Shown piece after piece: positions 9,073 through 17,797 of a stretch of 64,000 bases of DNA. The stretch comes from MPNP01 sp963668325. GTDB lineage: Bacteria; Pseudomonadota; Alphaproteobacteria; Rhodobacterales; Rhodobacteraceae. The notes beneath the pieces were generated by a model, which saw only the letters and a list, made by a program, of their open reading frames with translations, searched no databases and had not been told where the DNA came from. Location: contig OY764222.1 in assembly GCA_963668325.1 (NCBI GenBank), positions 434,001-498,000 of the forward strand. Reading direction: 5' to 3'. Positions within the stretch are counted from its first letter, which is position 1; each line of letters starts with the position of its first letter. Made by a program: the position numbers and the translations under genes.

Positions 9073-10315
9073 CCAGGGCTATCGCTTTTGAACTTTTTCA
9101 TCTTCATTCAGTTGTACTTTGGCCCCTATTATGATTTCCAGTAGATAGCTATTGTTCCATCCAGCTCGTTTCAACTTGCTTCGCATGGAGGTCTTTTTCT
9201 TCTCCGGTACCACGCGCACCATATTGATTGCCATCCGTCGCATCAAAGCCATATTCTCAGCCCCATGGCCGACCCTAGTGCGTTGCTGATCCTCATTCAT
9301 GGTTACATCAAGGACCCAATGGAGCGAATTCTCAATCCCCCAGTGCGACCGCACCTTTGTCAGCAATTGTTCTGGTGAAAGTATTTCGCTCAGCAGAAAG
9401 TACCGGGTCTCACTAGTGGTCTTGCCTTTGATATAGCGTTCGGCCTCCACCGCACCAAAGGCCGCCAACCCAGGCCAGTCATGGCGCTCCTGCACCCATT
9501 CAATATCCGTCGAGACCCGAGCCCGGCGGGTTTCAATGCGCCCATGACCTTTTTCAACCACATCATCCGAAACGGTCATTTCGGCCCCCGCCGGTGGATC
9601 TTCCAGATAAAGACGGATATCCTCATTAAGCGTTCCCTGGTTGCCCTTGAGAGCCAGAACATAATGGCCGTTCTGTGCCAGGATGGTGTCGGCCGTGCTT
9701 CGTTGGGTGTGCATGGCATCAAGAGTTACAGTCTTCCCCGCAATTGAAAGAAGTTCCAGTAGAGCTGGCAAGGCGGTAATTTCATTTGATTTGTCCGCAA
9801 CCCGGACTTGCCCAAGAACCACACCGGTTGCCGTGGCAAAGGCCTGGACCAGATGAAGAGGCGAGCGGTTGGAAGCTTCGGCAAAGGACCGACGCAAGGC
9901 TTTGCCGTCAATGGCAATCACATCATCCCCGAAATAATCTTGCCAGCCTCCAACCAGCCGGAGCAACGCTGTCTGAAGCCCCTTGGGGTCAATGATTCTG
10001 AACAGATCGGAAAAAGCATCATGGCTGGGTATACCATAGTCAAGCTTGAGAAACTGCCGGAGAAAATCTTCCTTTTCACGGCCAAAGAAAGCCATGTCAG
10101 TACATCCTTCACCACCACATATGATGGTCATCAGGCCGATTATGAGCATGTCATTGAGATCATGTCTGGTTGCATTACTGGTACGGGGGTCTTCAACCCC
10201 CTCAAAGAGATGGGAAATATTCTGCATTGTTCTGCCTCAAAAATTGTTTTTTTTGGTAGAATCGCAGAAAATGCGGATGGAAACAATTGAAAAATTTTAA
10301 AAGCGATAGCCCTGG
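9073..10315 (-). mobile_element. ISAs1-family insertion sequence, intact
   Basis: A 1243-bp element bounded by CCAGGGCTATCGCTTTT / AAAAGCGATAGCCCTGG inverted repeats and flanked by an 8-bp direct repeat AATTGGTT (9065-9072 and 10316-10323). The length, the transposase and the 8-10 bp duplication all fit the ISAs1 family. It looks complete and recent: the reading frame is intact and the duplications are perfect. It inserted in an already decayed methyltransferase gene. Confidence 0.9.
9079..10227 (-). CDS. ISAs1-family transposase
   Basis: A 382-residue DDE transposase of the ISAs1 (H-repeat-associated) group. It opens with the typical N-terminal FEGVEDPRTSNATRHDLNDM. The catalytic residues sit in VIAIDGKALRRSF (first Asp), TVTLDAMHTQ (second Asp) and HWGIENSLHWVLDVTMNEDQ (Glu). 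The stop codon lies inside the left inverted repeat, a usual compact arrangement for this family. Full length compared with relatives (~370-390 aa). Confidence 0.9.
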   Translation of the reverse strand: MQNISHLFEGVEDPRTSNATRHDLNDMLIIGLMTIICGGEGCTDMAFFGREKEDFLRQFLKLDYGIPSHDAFSDLFRIIDPKGLQTALLRLVGGWQDYFGDDVIAIDGKALRRSFAEASNRSPLHLVQAFATATGVVLGQVRVADKSNEITALPALLELLSIAGKTVTLDAMHTQRSTADTILAQNGHYVLALKGNQGTLNEDIRLYLEDPPAGAEMTVSDDVVEKGHGRIETRRARVSTDIEWVQERHDWPGLAAFGAVEAERYIKGKTTSETRYFLLSEILSPEQLLTKVRSHWGIENSLHWVLDVTMNEDQQRTRVGHGAENMALMRRMAINMVRVVPEKKKTSMRSKLKRAGWNNSYLLEIIIGAKVQLNEDEKVQKR

Positions 10316-10734
10316 AATTGGTTCTGGATTACCTTTTGCTAGGCGATGCGTTCTGATAAACTCACTGAATTCCTTTTTAGTGGGTTTCTTGTAAACAAGT
10401 GGCAAACCACGAAATTCCTTAGGGGTTTACTCCAATACACCTCCACCATAAAATCTTCCATCCATTTCAGCAAATAGCAGGGTCAAGGAATTGAAGAAAG
10501 AAAAACACAATGCTTCTATTGTATAATCTTCAAGAGGGGTAATTCCATACGCACTATCTGTTGTTAGAATTTTAGCATTGTTGTAGCATCTCTGCCTGAC
10601 CAACCGACGGAAGCAAAGCCGAAACATTCACGACCATCTGCCCCCAGCATGTAACTGTCTATCCCTACCGGGCTGGAGATTGTCTCAAACTGCCGGTGGA
10701 ATAATACTCTAATCCAGCAAACATTCGGCTATCA

Positions 10735-10834
10735 GCTGCTGCAGCGTGCAAGAGAGTATCAGTAATTTCTTTTTATTATTGCCCGGCTGGGGTGAGCACT
10801 GGCCCCGCCCAGAAGCTCGGCGAGGGGATTTCTC
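10735..10834 (+). repeat. Dispersed intergenic repeat (MNT-leader family), copy 1
   Basis: The unit begins GCTGCAGCGTGCAAGAGAGTATCAG-like and continues TTTCTTTTTATTATTGCCCG then GCTGGGG. The same order is found inverted at 60240-60360, at 14938-15045, and partly at 54120-54222 and 17690-17715. It sits directly upstream of the promoter of an MNT gene, as at 60.2 kb. It carries no coding sequence. Confidence 0.55.
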
Positions 10835-10863
10835 TTGCCAATAACCGTCGCCATCATTATATT
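10835..10863 (+). promoter_or_regulatory. Conserved promoter of MNT gene copy 1
   Basis: TTGCCA, 17 nt, TATATT. The same hexamers and spacing precede all three MNT genes in the window (also 14168-14196 and 60206-60234), while the spacer sequences differ. That conservation supports function. Confidence 0.65.
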
Positions 10864-10916
10864 ATGACATTAAATCATGACCAGTTGGAAGGACAGATGG
10901 TCGAGGACAAGAGAAG

Positions 10917-11228
10917 ATGCACCAGGTAATTGCTGAAAAAAAACAGGAGATCGCCCGGATCTGTCGGCGCCATGATGTACGCCGCCTGGAGGTGTTCGGT
11001 TCGGCAGCCCGTGGGACTGACTTTGATCCTGAAAAAAGTGATATAGATGTCCTAGTTGAGTTCAAGCCACCGCTGTTGCCCGGTCTTTTTGAGCGCAAGA
11101 CCGACCTGCGGGACGAATTGCGCGAGGTGCTGGGTCGCCAGGTCGATCTCATCCGGGATGGCACCATCCGCAATCCCTATCTAAAGATATCCGTTGACGA
11201 AGATCGCGAGGTGATCTTTGAAGCGTGA
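10917..11228 (+). CDS. MNT-type minimal nucleotidyltransferase (MntA-like antitoxin), copy 1
   Basis: A 103-residue minimal nucleotidyltransferase. The NTP-binding/catalytic signature is complete: GSAARGTDF followed by DIDVLVEF (Gly-Ser and two Asp), with a third acidic residue expected in RQVDLIRDG. In MntA/HepT toxin-antitoxin modules such proteins AMPylate and neutralise a HEPN ribonuclease. No HEPN gene follows here: the next 570 bases are non-coding and hold a transposon relic. The antitoxin-like gene is therefore an orphan, whose partner may have been lost. It is closely related to the copies at 14223 and 60141, and all start MHQVIA(E/Q)KKQEIARICRR. Confidence 0.8.
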   Translation: MHQVIAEKKQEIARICRRHDVRRLEVFGSAARGTDFDPEKSDIDVLVEFKPPLLPGLFERKTDLRDELREVLGRQVDLIRDGTIRNPYLKISVDEDREVIFEA

Positions 11229-11253
11229 TGCCAGGAAGTCATTACATGATATT

Positions 11254-11480
11254 TGTTGTTTTTTAATTTAAATCAACTTGAATTTCTCAAATTATTTTGG
11301 GCGAAGTGAGACAAATCTTTTCAAGAAGCTTCAATAATTTTAATAAAATCAATTTCCCCACGATTTCTTTTCCAAGCAGTTAAATCCAACACCTTACAAA
11401 TCTACCCCGCTGAGGTCTAAGCCAGCACCTGGTTGCAAGCACCGCCGCAAGTAACACCAACCGATCAAGTTGCGGCCTTG
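11254..11480 (-). mobile_element. Lone right end of the 4.3-kb transposon (relic), inverted
   Basis: Starts TGTTGTTTTTTAATTTAAAT at 11254 and is a close inverted match to 28729-28500. Shared segments include GGGCGAAGTGAGACAAATCT, TTCAAGAAGCT and AATAAAATCAATTTCCCCA; homology fades near CGATCAAGTTGC (about 11475). No genes or left end are attached. Together with 7760-8011 and 41091-41225 this makes three solo right ends in the window. Confidence 0.75.
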
Positions 11481-11802
11481 TATTCCGCCAGGAATTCAGC
11501 CCTACTAAATTGTTCTGATTTCGACAATTCTAAAAACCATAAATGAAGGGCATGATAAACATTATTTCCACACATATGACGGGTGGAAATCTAATCAAGT
11601 ATTATTTCCCAATTAAATGGTGAAGGCCGAATTGATAGACAATGGGTTCTGATACTCCAATTCAAAATTAATCCAGATTTTACGGTTGATCATTATTGTA
11701 TCCAAACTGAGATACAGGTCATTCCCATATAAGGAAGGGGGGTTATTCCCATATCCCAATTTACTATATTAACTAAGCTAATTTATAATTAAGGTTAATG
11801 CC
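11481..11802. other. Non-coding stretch
   Basis: AT-rich DNA between the transposon relic and the gene at 11803. I see no RNA gene, repeat or strong promoter. Confidence 0.3.
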
Positions 11803-12225
11803 ATGGATGATATGTTGAATTCATTTATTGAACTCTTACTTGGCGTTGGGCCATTATTACCAGGCTTGATTGGGGCCTTTATTGGTTCCACCTTTACCTA
11901 TTTGTTTAACAGAAGACGAGATCATTTGGAATTAAAGCGAGAGGTACTACGACGAGTGATGGGGTACCGTTGGCAATTAGCCACGATGGAATCATATTCA
12001 GATGATTGTTCATTCTTTACTTCTCTCAACGAAATCCCTGTTATTTTCGCGGGTGATTATAAGGTAGAAAAGGCTTTTGAGAAATTTAGAACTTCACCAA
12101 AAGCCGGTCGTGAACTAATCCCACTGATTCAAGCTATGGTCATTGCATGTAAAATCAAAACCCAAAAGTGGCCAGAAGAATTGTTAATGATTCCCATGAG
12201 TCCCCCTCGTAGAGTAACTAAGTAA
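11803..12225 (+). CDS. Small membrane-anchored hypothetical protein
   Basis: A 140-residue protein. A single N-terminal membrane span (residues ~9-35, IELLLGVGPLLPGLIGAFIG) is followed by a basic stop-transfer sequence (NRRRDHLELKREVLRRV), which puts the C-terminal ~100 residues in the cytoplasm. The soluble part contains LNEIPVIFAGDYKVEKAFE and is probably helical. Such small anchored proteins are common in accessory islands; I cannot name a family with confidence. It stands alone upstream of the AAA ATPase gene (158 nt gap). Confidence 0.5.
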   Translation: MDDMLNSFIELLLGVGPLLPGLIGAFIGSTFTYLFNRRRDHLELKREVLRRVMGYRWQLATMESYSDDCSFFTSLNEIPVIFAGDYKVEKAFEKFRTSPKAGRELIPLIQAMVIACKIKTQKWPEELLMIPMSPPRRVTK

Positions 12226-12383
12226 GGATTGAGGGATTAAGTAGCTACAGCCTGCAACAAAAGAGTATCAATTCCATACCAAGACGATACTTTAACAATG
12301 AGCATACACGTGCCAAACCTTGCCCATGAAGGTTCTGTGCTTTAATTACTGCTTATGGAAATTTTTTATAAAGGAAAAACAGC

Positions 12384-14066
12384 ATGAATGCCCAACGGAT
12401 GCCCTGGCGGTTTTACGGTCGGCAAACACAGATGGAGGAACTGGCCCATGACCTGGAGTTCATTCCTGATCGCCATAATGTCCGCAACGGCCGGCGGCAA
12501 TTTTCGACTTGCAAGATCAGGGGTCGGCGTGGTTTGGGGAAGACTGCGCTGGTTCTCCAATTGCAAGCAAAGGCCCCGAGCGATCTACCAATCATTTATC
12601 TTGAACTGCCCAATCCGGACAATGTGCCCACTGATGGTGATCCGATCAATGTGGAGGCCATTGCACGACGGATTACCGAACTGGCTGAGGGACACGGTTC
12701 CGTACCGGTCAGATTCGGGGAAAGAGTCCACCGCCGACTGGCTGCGGGGCGGGCCTGGAAAGATCCCCATTTCAAGTTTCAGGCACTTCTCCAAGCTCTG
12801 ATAAAGGAGGGCGGTGTGGTGGTGTTCGATGAGTTTCATCTGGCCAAGAAGCTGGGGCTGGTTACAGATATCAGGGAGGTGATCAGAAATTGTCACGATG
12901 TCGGCCGCAAGCTGGATCATCCGGGCAAACTGGTTCTGATGGGATCACACCAGCAGGAATTGCAATCCTTGTTTGCCTCCGATGCACCTCTATATGGAAC
13001 CACCAATGCCTATCTTCATCTCCATCCCTGGTCGCTCCGGACTACCATGCGCGTGGCGGCCGAACATGACATCCTGCCAAACCCCGGCAAGTTTCTGACG
13101 CTCTGGACGGCCTATGGGGGTAGCCCGCGCAACTGGCAACGCTATTGTACCGATGAAAGATATGCCCCTCTCCATGCCATCAACGATGAAGATGAGTGGC
13201 GCCGAGGTTTCCTGGCGGCCGAAAGGAACTTCCTGACAGAATGGAAGGAACGGTTTGATGCCCGTACAACCATAGAACTCAGGGAACCGGAGCGGAGAAT
13301 CCTCCTCTGGGTCGGGCATCATCATCCACGCGGAATTAAGTTGAAAGATATCCCCGTTGGTGACTATGCCGACAAACTGGCGGCGGTGCAGATGCTTGAA
13401 ACTGATCTTGACCTCATGAGTTCTCATGGTCCTCTTCTTGTCAGAGATCATTCCAGATGGAAAATTTCCGATCAATACACCCTGTTTCAGCTCCATGTCT
13501 TTCCAGAGTTGATGGCTCAGGCTGATGACCAAAAAATTGAGGGACTTCGTGGTCGACCCGAACTGGCCCGTTTATTGTCATTGGAGGGTGTTGGCCTGGA
13601 AACGCTGGCGACCACTTTCATGGGAGAACAGGATGGAGTCACCTGGCACCAGTCCAATGTCTGGCACCCCCGGATTGCTAGGGAGGGGGATATTGATGTC
13701 ATGGCAGCCAATGTCAATACTGAACCCTGGACCGTATGGCTCGGTGAGGCCAAGCGAAATGAAAACGATCTATACCCGGGCATGATCAAAGCCTTTCAGG
13801 ACAGGTTCCTGACAACACTTGGGAATAGTGATGAGGCGAAGAAAATACGGACTGCCAAACTTCAGAGGCAGCTCTTTGCAACCACCTTCCCCCGGGGCAG
13901 TCGGGAAAGGTTGAGATCGGCCGGTTTTGAGGCCGTGGATCTCCACGCCATGGCTCGGAGTTTTGGGATTGAACCTTGGCGCAAGCCGGTAGCAGCAAAT
14001 GTTCCAGCTGAACCGGAGGAAGAAAACAAGCCAACTGAACCCCCGCGGCCCAGAATGGGGATGTAG
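12384..14066 (+). CDS. AAA ATPase with C-terminal nuclease-like domain (archaeal-ATPase type)
   Basis: A 560-residue protein. The N-terminal P-loop ATPase has Walker A GRRGLGKTAL (residues ~47-56) and Walker B GGVVVFDEFHLA (~143-154). It opens with FYGRQTQMEEL, the 'FxGR..E...L' start typical of archaeal-type/STAND-like ATPases. The C-terminal third carries GDIDVMAAN...WTVWLGEAKRN, an acidic D-x-D followed by E-x-K that fits the PD-(D/E)xK-like (DUF234) tail of these ATPases. The extreme C-terminus is Pro-rich. Codon use is more GC-rich than the genes on either side, a sign of transfer. Relatives are often found in mobile or defence contexts; its actual role is unknown. Confidence 0.65.
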   Translation: MNAQRMPWRFYGRQTQMEELAHDLEFIPDRHNVRNGRRQFSTCKIRGRRGLGKTALVLQLQAKAPSDLPIIYLELPNPDNVPTDGDPINVEAIARRITELAEGHGSVPVRFGERVHRRLAAGRAWKDPHFKFQALLQALIKEGGVVVFDEFHLAKKLGLVTDIREVIRNCHDVGRKLDHPGKLVLMGSHQQELQSLFASDAPLYGTTNAYLHLHPWSLRTTMRVAAEHDILPNPGKFLTLWTAYGGSPRNWQRYCTDERYAPLHAINDEDEWRRGFLAAERNFLTEWKERFDARTTIELREPERRILLWVGHHHPRGIKLKDIPVGDYADKLAAVQMLETDLDLMSSHGPLLVRDHSRWKISDQYTLFQLHVFPELMAQADDQKIEGLRGRPELARLLSLEGVGLETLATTFMGEQDGVTWHQSNVWHPRIAREGDIDVMAANVNTEPWTVWLGEAKRNENDLYPGMIKAFQDRFLTTLGNSDEAKKIRTAKLQRQLFATTFPRGSRERLRSAGFEAVDLHAMARSFGIEPWRKPVAANVPAEPEEENKPTEPPRPRMGM

Positions 14067-14167
14067 GGAAGATTACCGGCATATCCCTGCGGAATAGAGT
14101 ATTTATTTTTTCACCGAATGGGGTCTGGGGGTATCCCAGTATCAGGATTTTCACCAGGGGATTTCTC

Positions 14168-14196
14168 TTGCCAAAAAATACCCGAGGTTATATATT
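14168..14196 (+). promoter_or_regulatory. Conserved promoter of the MNT/HEPN operon
   Basis: TTGCCA, 17 nt, TATATT, the same architecture as in front of the other two MNT genes. The transcript would start about 20 nt before the MNT ATG (14223). Confidence 0.65.
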
Positions 14197-14222
14197 ATAG
14201 TCAGTTGGAAGGACAAAAGACG

Positions 14223-14534
14223 ATGCACCAGGTAATTGCTCAAAAAAAACAGGAGATCGCCAGGATCTGTCGGCGGTATGATGTTCGCCGCCTTGAGGTG
14301 TTCGGCTCGGCAGCCAGGGGAACGGATTTTGATCCGGCCAGGAGTGATGCCGATTTCCTGGTGGAGTACCAACCCCCTCTATTGCCTGGTTTGGCCAAAA
14401 GATATTTTGGTATGAGCAGGGAATTGCGAGTTGTTCTTGGTAGGGAAGTGGACCTGCTTACCATTGGTTCGGTCAAGAAGAAATATTTACTTGATGCAAT
14501 CAACCGCGACCGCGAGGTGGTTTATGCCGCCTGA
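14223..14534 (+). CDS. MNT-type nucleotidyltransferase antitoxin (MntA-like), copy 2
   Basis: A 103-residue minimal nucleotidyltransferase with GSAARGTDFDPARSDADFLVEY. One residue of the usual DxD differs from copy 1 (SDADFLV against SDIDVLV), but both Asp are kept. It starts at ATG 14223; the longer frame upstream is not supported because the paralogues all begin MHQVIA. Its 3' end overlaps the following HEPN gene by 11 nt, the normal translational coupling of an MntA/HepT toxin-antitoxin module. It is expected to AMPylate and silence that toxin. Confidence 0.8.
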   Translation: MHQVIAQKKQEIARICRRYDVRRLEVFGSAARGTDFDPARSDADFLVEYQPPLLPGLAKRYFGMSRELRVVLGREVDLLTIGSVKKKYLLDAINRDREVVYAA

Positions 14535-14919
14535 TCCCAAGGTATTGCTTGACAATATTATTGAAGCTTCTGAAAATATCCAGAGAGTCACCTTGAGTAT
14601 GGATTTAGGGACTTTTTCCGAGGATTTTGATACCAGAGCTGCTGTTGAACGCTGGTTCATAACGATTGGTGAGGCATTGAGGCGTCTTCGGGATCATCAT
14701 TCAGATTTGGCGATAAAAATTCCTGACATTACTAACATTATTGATTTCAGAAATTTTCTCATTCATAATTATGATGATTTGGAAGTTACAATCATCTGGT
14801 CCTCAATCACGGATGATCTTCCTGAATTATACCAAACAGTTTGCGATCTTCAGGCCAAGTTGGATCATTCACAAGGGCCACGTGAGGTGCCACCTCCGCC
14901 GGCGGGGCCAAGGATGTAG
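14524..14919 (+). CDS. HEPN-domain toxin (HepT/DUF86-like ribonuclease)
   Basis: A 131-residue HEPN protein of the HepT group, a toxin RNase that acts as a dimer. The HEPN active-site motif R-N-x-x-x-H-x-Y is visible as FRNFLIHNYDDL. Upstream helices (VERWFITIGEALRRLRDHH) match the conserved 'F..iGEA...L' segment of DUF86 proteins. I place the start at ATG 14524, overlapping the MNT stop, giving MPPDPKVLLDNI; longer forms would run through the antitoxin gene in another frame. The C-terminus has a Pro-rich tail (REVPPPPAGP), an addition not needed for the fold. This is the only one of the three MNT loci that keeps a HEPN partner. Confidence 0.8.
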   Translation: MPPDPKVLLDNIIEASENIQRVTLSMDLGTFSEDFDTRAAVERWFITIGEALRRLRDHHSDLAIKIPDITNIIDFRNFLIHNYDDLEVTIIWSSITDDLPELYQTVCDLQAKLDHSQGPREVPPPPAGPRM

Positions 14920-14937
14920 GGTAAAAAACTTTTACAG

Positions 14938-15045
14938 GCTGATACTCCCATTCAAAAAACATCCAGATGTGGGCCACCGCAGCGTACACCATAATATCAG
15001 AAACCTCTTTTTATATTTCACCGAATGGGGTCCGGGGTTGCACCG
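14938..15045 (+). repeat. Dispersed intergenic repeat, copy 2
   Basis: CTGATACTCCCATTCAAAAA then CATCCAGATGTGGGCC, CGCAGCGTACACCATAATA. It matches, in inverted orientation, the segment at 60357-60290 almost base for base. It then runs into a CACCGAATGGGGT motif also seen at 14116-14130 and 54126-54145. Here it lies just downstream of the HEPN gene. Confidence 0.6.
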
Positions 15046-15049
15046 GGTA

Positions 15050-15079
15050 TTGACGTAACTGAAAAAATTAAGGTATGAT
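15050..15079 (+). promoter_or_regulatory. Predicted sigma-70 promoter
   Basis: TTGACG (15050-15055), 18 nt, TATGAT (15074-15079). It would transcribe the 300-nt leader and then the ankyrin gene at 15391. No other feature was seen in the leader. Confidence 0.4.
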
Positions 15080-15390
15080 TGTCACACTTTTCTCAGGAAA
15101 ACCAGGCTTTCGTCTTTCCTTCCAACCCAAACCAACTTCTCTTCTTGCTTGACTGGGCGGTCATCTCTGCCCGAAATGAGCCATCGCTGAAGGTATATAT
15201 TCTGTTGGTCAAACCACCAGAAAAACTTACCCACAACTAAATTCCAGATCGTCCCAACAGCCCCTTGATTGGCTCACTCCCAAGGCCCTAGTCTCCAGTT
15301 GGGCCGGAGGATTCCGGCCTGCAACCGCACCTTGTTTGCCTGTCTTGCGAGACTGGGTTGGCGGGTACTTCAAAGAAAGTGAGTTTACCA

Positions 15391-16059
15391 ATGCCGGAAG
15401 ATAGAAAAGAAAAATTGGAAGAAATGATGGCGAAGATCTTCGCTTGCCGGAAAACTGAATTGCCGGCCTTCAATAAGCATGGTTTGTTGGATCTGGACCA
15501 TACAACGGCTACTGTGGATGACATTGTCCGTTGTCAAAAAGACGGAGCTGACCTTGCGGCTAGGGATGAGAATGGTACGACCTCTCTTCATCATGCAGCA
15601 AGGTAGAGTAAATCAGCGGCCGCTATCACTGCCCTGGTGGAAATGGGCGTCAAGGTCAACGCCCAGACCAAGAAAGGTTGTACTGCCCTGCACTGGGTAG
15701 CTGGTAGTGATAGTGAATCCCCGGCAATTATCGCTACTCTCATCTACCATAGTGCCAAGGTCAATCTCCGGGCCAAAGATGGCAGAACGCCTCTTCACCT
15801 GGCCAGCATTGACAAATCACCAACAACCATTGCTCTCCTGCTTGCGACCGGTGCCAAGGTCAATATCAAGGGCAAGAATGGTTGGACCCCACTCCACATA
15901 GCGGCCGAATACCCGGAAGTGATTGAAGCACTGGCCCAAGAAGGAGCTAGCACGGTCAGGGACAAACATGGATATTTACCCTATGATTACCTGGTTGAAA
16001 ATCCCAATGTCACCACAAAGGACAATATCTACTGGATCCTGGATTTCGGGAGGTACTGA
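15391..16059 (+). pseudogene. Ankyrin-repeat protein with in-frame amber codon
   Basis: The frame reads MPEDRKEKLEEMMAKIFACR and then ankyrin repeats: ENGTTSLHHAAR, a TAG codon at 15604-15606, then in the same frame KKGCTALHWVAG, KDGRTPLHLASI, KNGWTPLHIAAE and KHGYLPYDYL. At least five ankyrin units are recognisable, each a short helix-turn-helix used for protein binding. Because the frame is unchanged either side of the TAG, the lesion is a single nonsense substitution and the gene would otherwise be about 222 residues. Unless amber is suppressed, only a 71-residue peptide is made. No signal peptide is present, unlike the ankyrin protein at 61385. Confidence 0.7.
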
Positions 16060-16206
16060 AGCTTCAGGCTGATTAACCAGCGAGCAACAAAATAATAATT
16101 TTATACCTCCTGATTCACCCCCTTGTCGATAATAACCAGTTCATCAACCGAAATTGCGACCATATCATAAGGGACAAACATGATTTCTGTTGAGGAGAAA
16201 AATAGG

Positions 16207-17646
16207 ATGATATCTGAAAAAGAAAAAGAAAATTTCTGGTTGGATCTTTTGGAAACAAGCAAGAGTGATGCCGACCCGCAAGGATTTTGGAATGAGTATT
16301 TGGTTTTTAAATACCGTAAAGTCCGATCTATAATTATTGATGAAAAAACAGATCAGTTCTTGTCTTCACCACCAAATAATTATCCTGAACATAAAGAACA
16401 GGGGAAAAAATTCCAGGGTGTAAAAGGCACACCACCTGACTGGCCAAAGGATCCCATCCGGTCATTTATGGATTTTTCAAATATGCCGTTTGAAGAAGAC
16501 ATATCTTTTGCAGGACGGGTGTTGATCGGGGCAGATTTTCGCAATACGAAATTCAAGGGGAAGACAGATTTCACGGGAACTGTTTTTTTGGGTTTGACCC
16601 ATTTTGATGGAGCACAATTTCTTGGAGAAGAACCCATGCAGCCGGCGGGATTTGCCGTTGCATCATTCAAGCAATCTTCATTTGACAATACGGTTTACTT
16701 CAAGGACGTACACTTCCCTTATAGAACAAGTTTTGAAAAAGTAAAGTTTAACAGTGCAGCGTATTTTCAGGGGGCAACCTTTACAAGAAAGCCAGATAAA
16801 ATTGGAGGAGCGATCTTTGCTGAATCAAAATTCAAGTCCGGTGCCGATTTCTCCAATACGGTTTTCAATGTTGGAGCTTCATTTGAGAATGTAGTTTTTG
16901 AGAACACGACGGAATTTGAGGAAACTCATTTCCAAGAAGCCGCCATTTTCAACAATTCCAAGTTCCAGAACACGATATCATTTCGCAATGCTACATTCTG
17001 TCGGCCGCCGAAATTTTTCAATTCGGAGATTCATGAGGACATGAACTTTAATGGGATAGACTGGAGAGGTGCCGAACGATCCTACAGTCGTACCCATCGG
17101 CAAAATGAGCAGCTGGATTCAATTGTGAAAGATGCCGAAAATGACATCAGTGCCTGGGACCGGCTGGCACTGATCATGAGCCAACAGGAAAAGCCCGCGG
17201 AGCAGCACAAGTTTTACCGGTTGGAAATGCGGGCCCAACGCGAAAGGGACGGTAAAACCTTTGAATCATTATTAAACAAGGGATTTGAAAAATTGTCGGA
17301 TTATGGCTGGGGCGTTGGCCGCTCATTCCTATGGTGGAGTCTTCATATCTTCGTTGGAGCGATAACTTTGATCGTGTCTGCATTATGTCAAGCCACTGAT
17401 ATAGATGTATTGTTGATCTGGATGATAATTCGGGATAGCCTTCTGGTAAGTTTTTCTAATTCAGTTGCTTTTCTTGGTCTGGGTTCCGATGGCGGGCACC
17501 TGAATGATTCATTCGAGGAACTCAAAATGGCTACTGATCAGCTGAGATGGGTCTTTTCAGCTGTAGGATCAATCCAGGCTGTCCTTGGGCCGATTCTGCT
17601 GTTCCTGGTTCTTCTGACCATACGCATTCGTTTCAAGCTTAAATGA
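16207..17646 (+). CDS. Pentapeptide-repeat-like membrane protein
   Basis: About 479 residues. The centre (residues ~95-290) is built of F-centred five-residue repeats (ADFRNTKFKGKTDFTGTVFL, SFEKVKFNSAAYFQGATF, ATFCRPPKFFNSEI), which fold as a right-handed quadrilateral beta-helix. Residues ~365-400 and ~445-479 are hydrophobic (WWSLHIFVGAITLIVSALC; LGPILLFLVLLTIRIRF), so the helix is tethered to the inner membrane, with a possible pore-like tail. I prefer ATG 16207 because GAGGAG lies 9 nt upstream; ATG 16180 is the alternative and would add nine residues. Pentapeptide proteins include gyrase-protecting and effector proteins; function here is unknown. Confidence 0.65.
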   Translation: MISEKEKENFWLDLLETSKSDADPQGFWNEYLVFKYRKVRSIIIDEKTDQFLSSPPNNYPEHKEQGKKFQGVKGTPPDWPKDPIRSFMDFSNMPFEEDISFAGRVLIGADFRNTKFKGKTDFTGTVFLGLTHFDGAQFLGEEPMQPAGFAVASFKQSSFDNTVYFKDVHFPYRTSFEKVKFNSAAYFQGATFTRKPDKIGGAIFAESKFKSGADFSNTVFNVGASFENVVFENTTEFEETHFQEAAIFNNSKFQNTISFRNATFCRPPKFFNSEIHEDMNFNGIDWRGAERSYSRTHRQNEQLDSIVKDAENDISAWDRLALIMSQQEKPAEQHKFYRLEMRAQRERDGKTFESLLNKGFEKLSDYGWGVGRSFLWWSLHIFVGAITLIVSALCQATDIDVLLIWMIIRDSLLVSFSNSVAFLGLGSDGGHLNDSFEELKMATDQLRWVFSAVGSIQAVLGPILLFLVLLTIRIRFKLK

Positions 17647-17797
17647 TCCTGGAAATATAATCATACTTTAATCCTTGAAATATTTGGATATGAGTTGCCG
17701 TAGGGTGCAACAGAGTATCAGGAGAGATTTCTTATGGTTATTATGAACCTATAAGTCCTGATGGGAAGTTTCCTGCGCGATCCAGAGATGGTGAGTG

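Larger units (their letters stand above)
8933..10640 (-). pseudogene. Adenine-specific DNA methyltransferase C-terminus, split by an ISAs1 element
   Basis: On the minus strand, from about 10640 down, the reading is RCYNNAKILTTDSAYGITPL, then ALCFSFFNSLTLLFAEM..., GRFYGGGVLE, a TAA stop, then TPKEFRGLPLVYKKPTKKEF. FNS...R.YGGGVLEL.P.E.K.LPV is the hallmark of the C-terminus of Type I/IIG-like N6-adenine methyltransferases. At 10316 the frame is interrupted by an IS; after removal of 9073-10315 and one target duplication it continues LDFGDRWLGKLLNID to LRNCWTIVRAHRLRHGG and stops at 8933. The catalytic NPPY part is missing. So the gene is dead three ways: 5' loss, a nonsense codon and an IS. 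Confidence 0.65.
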
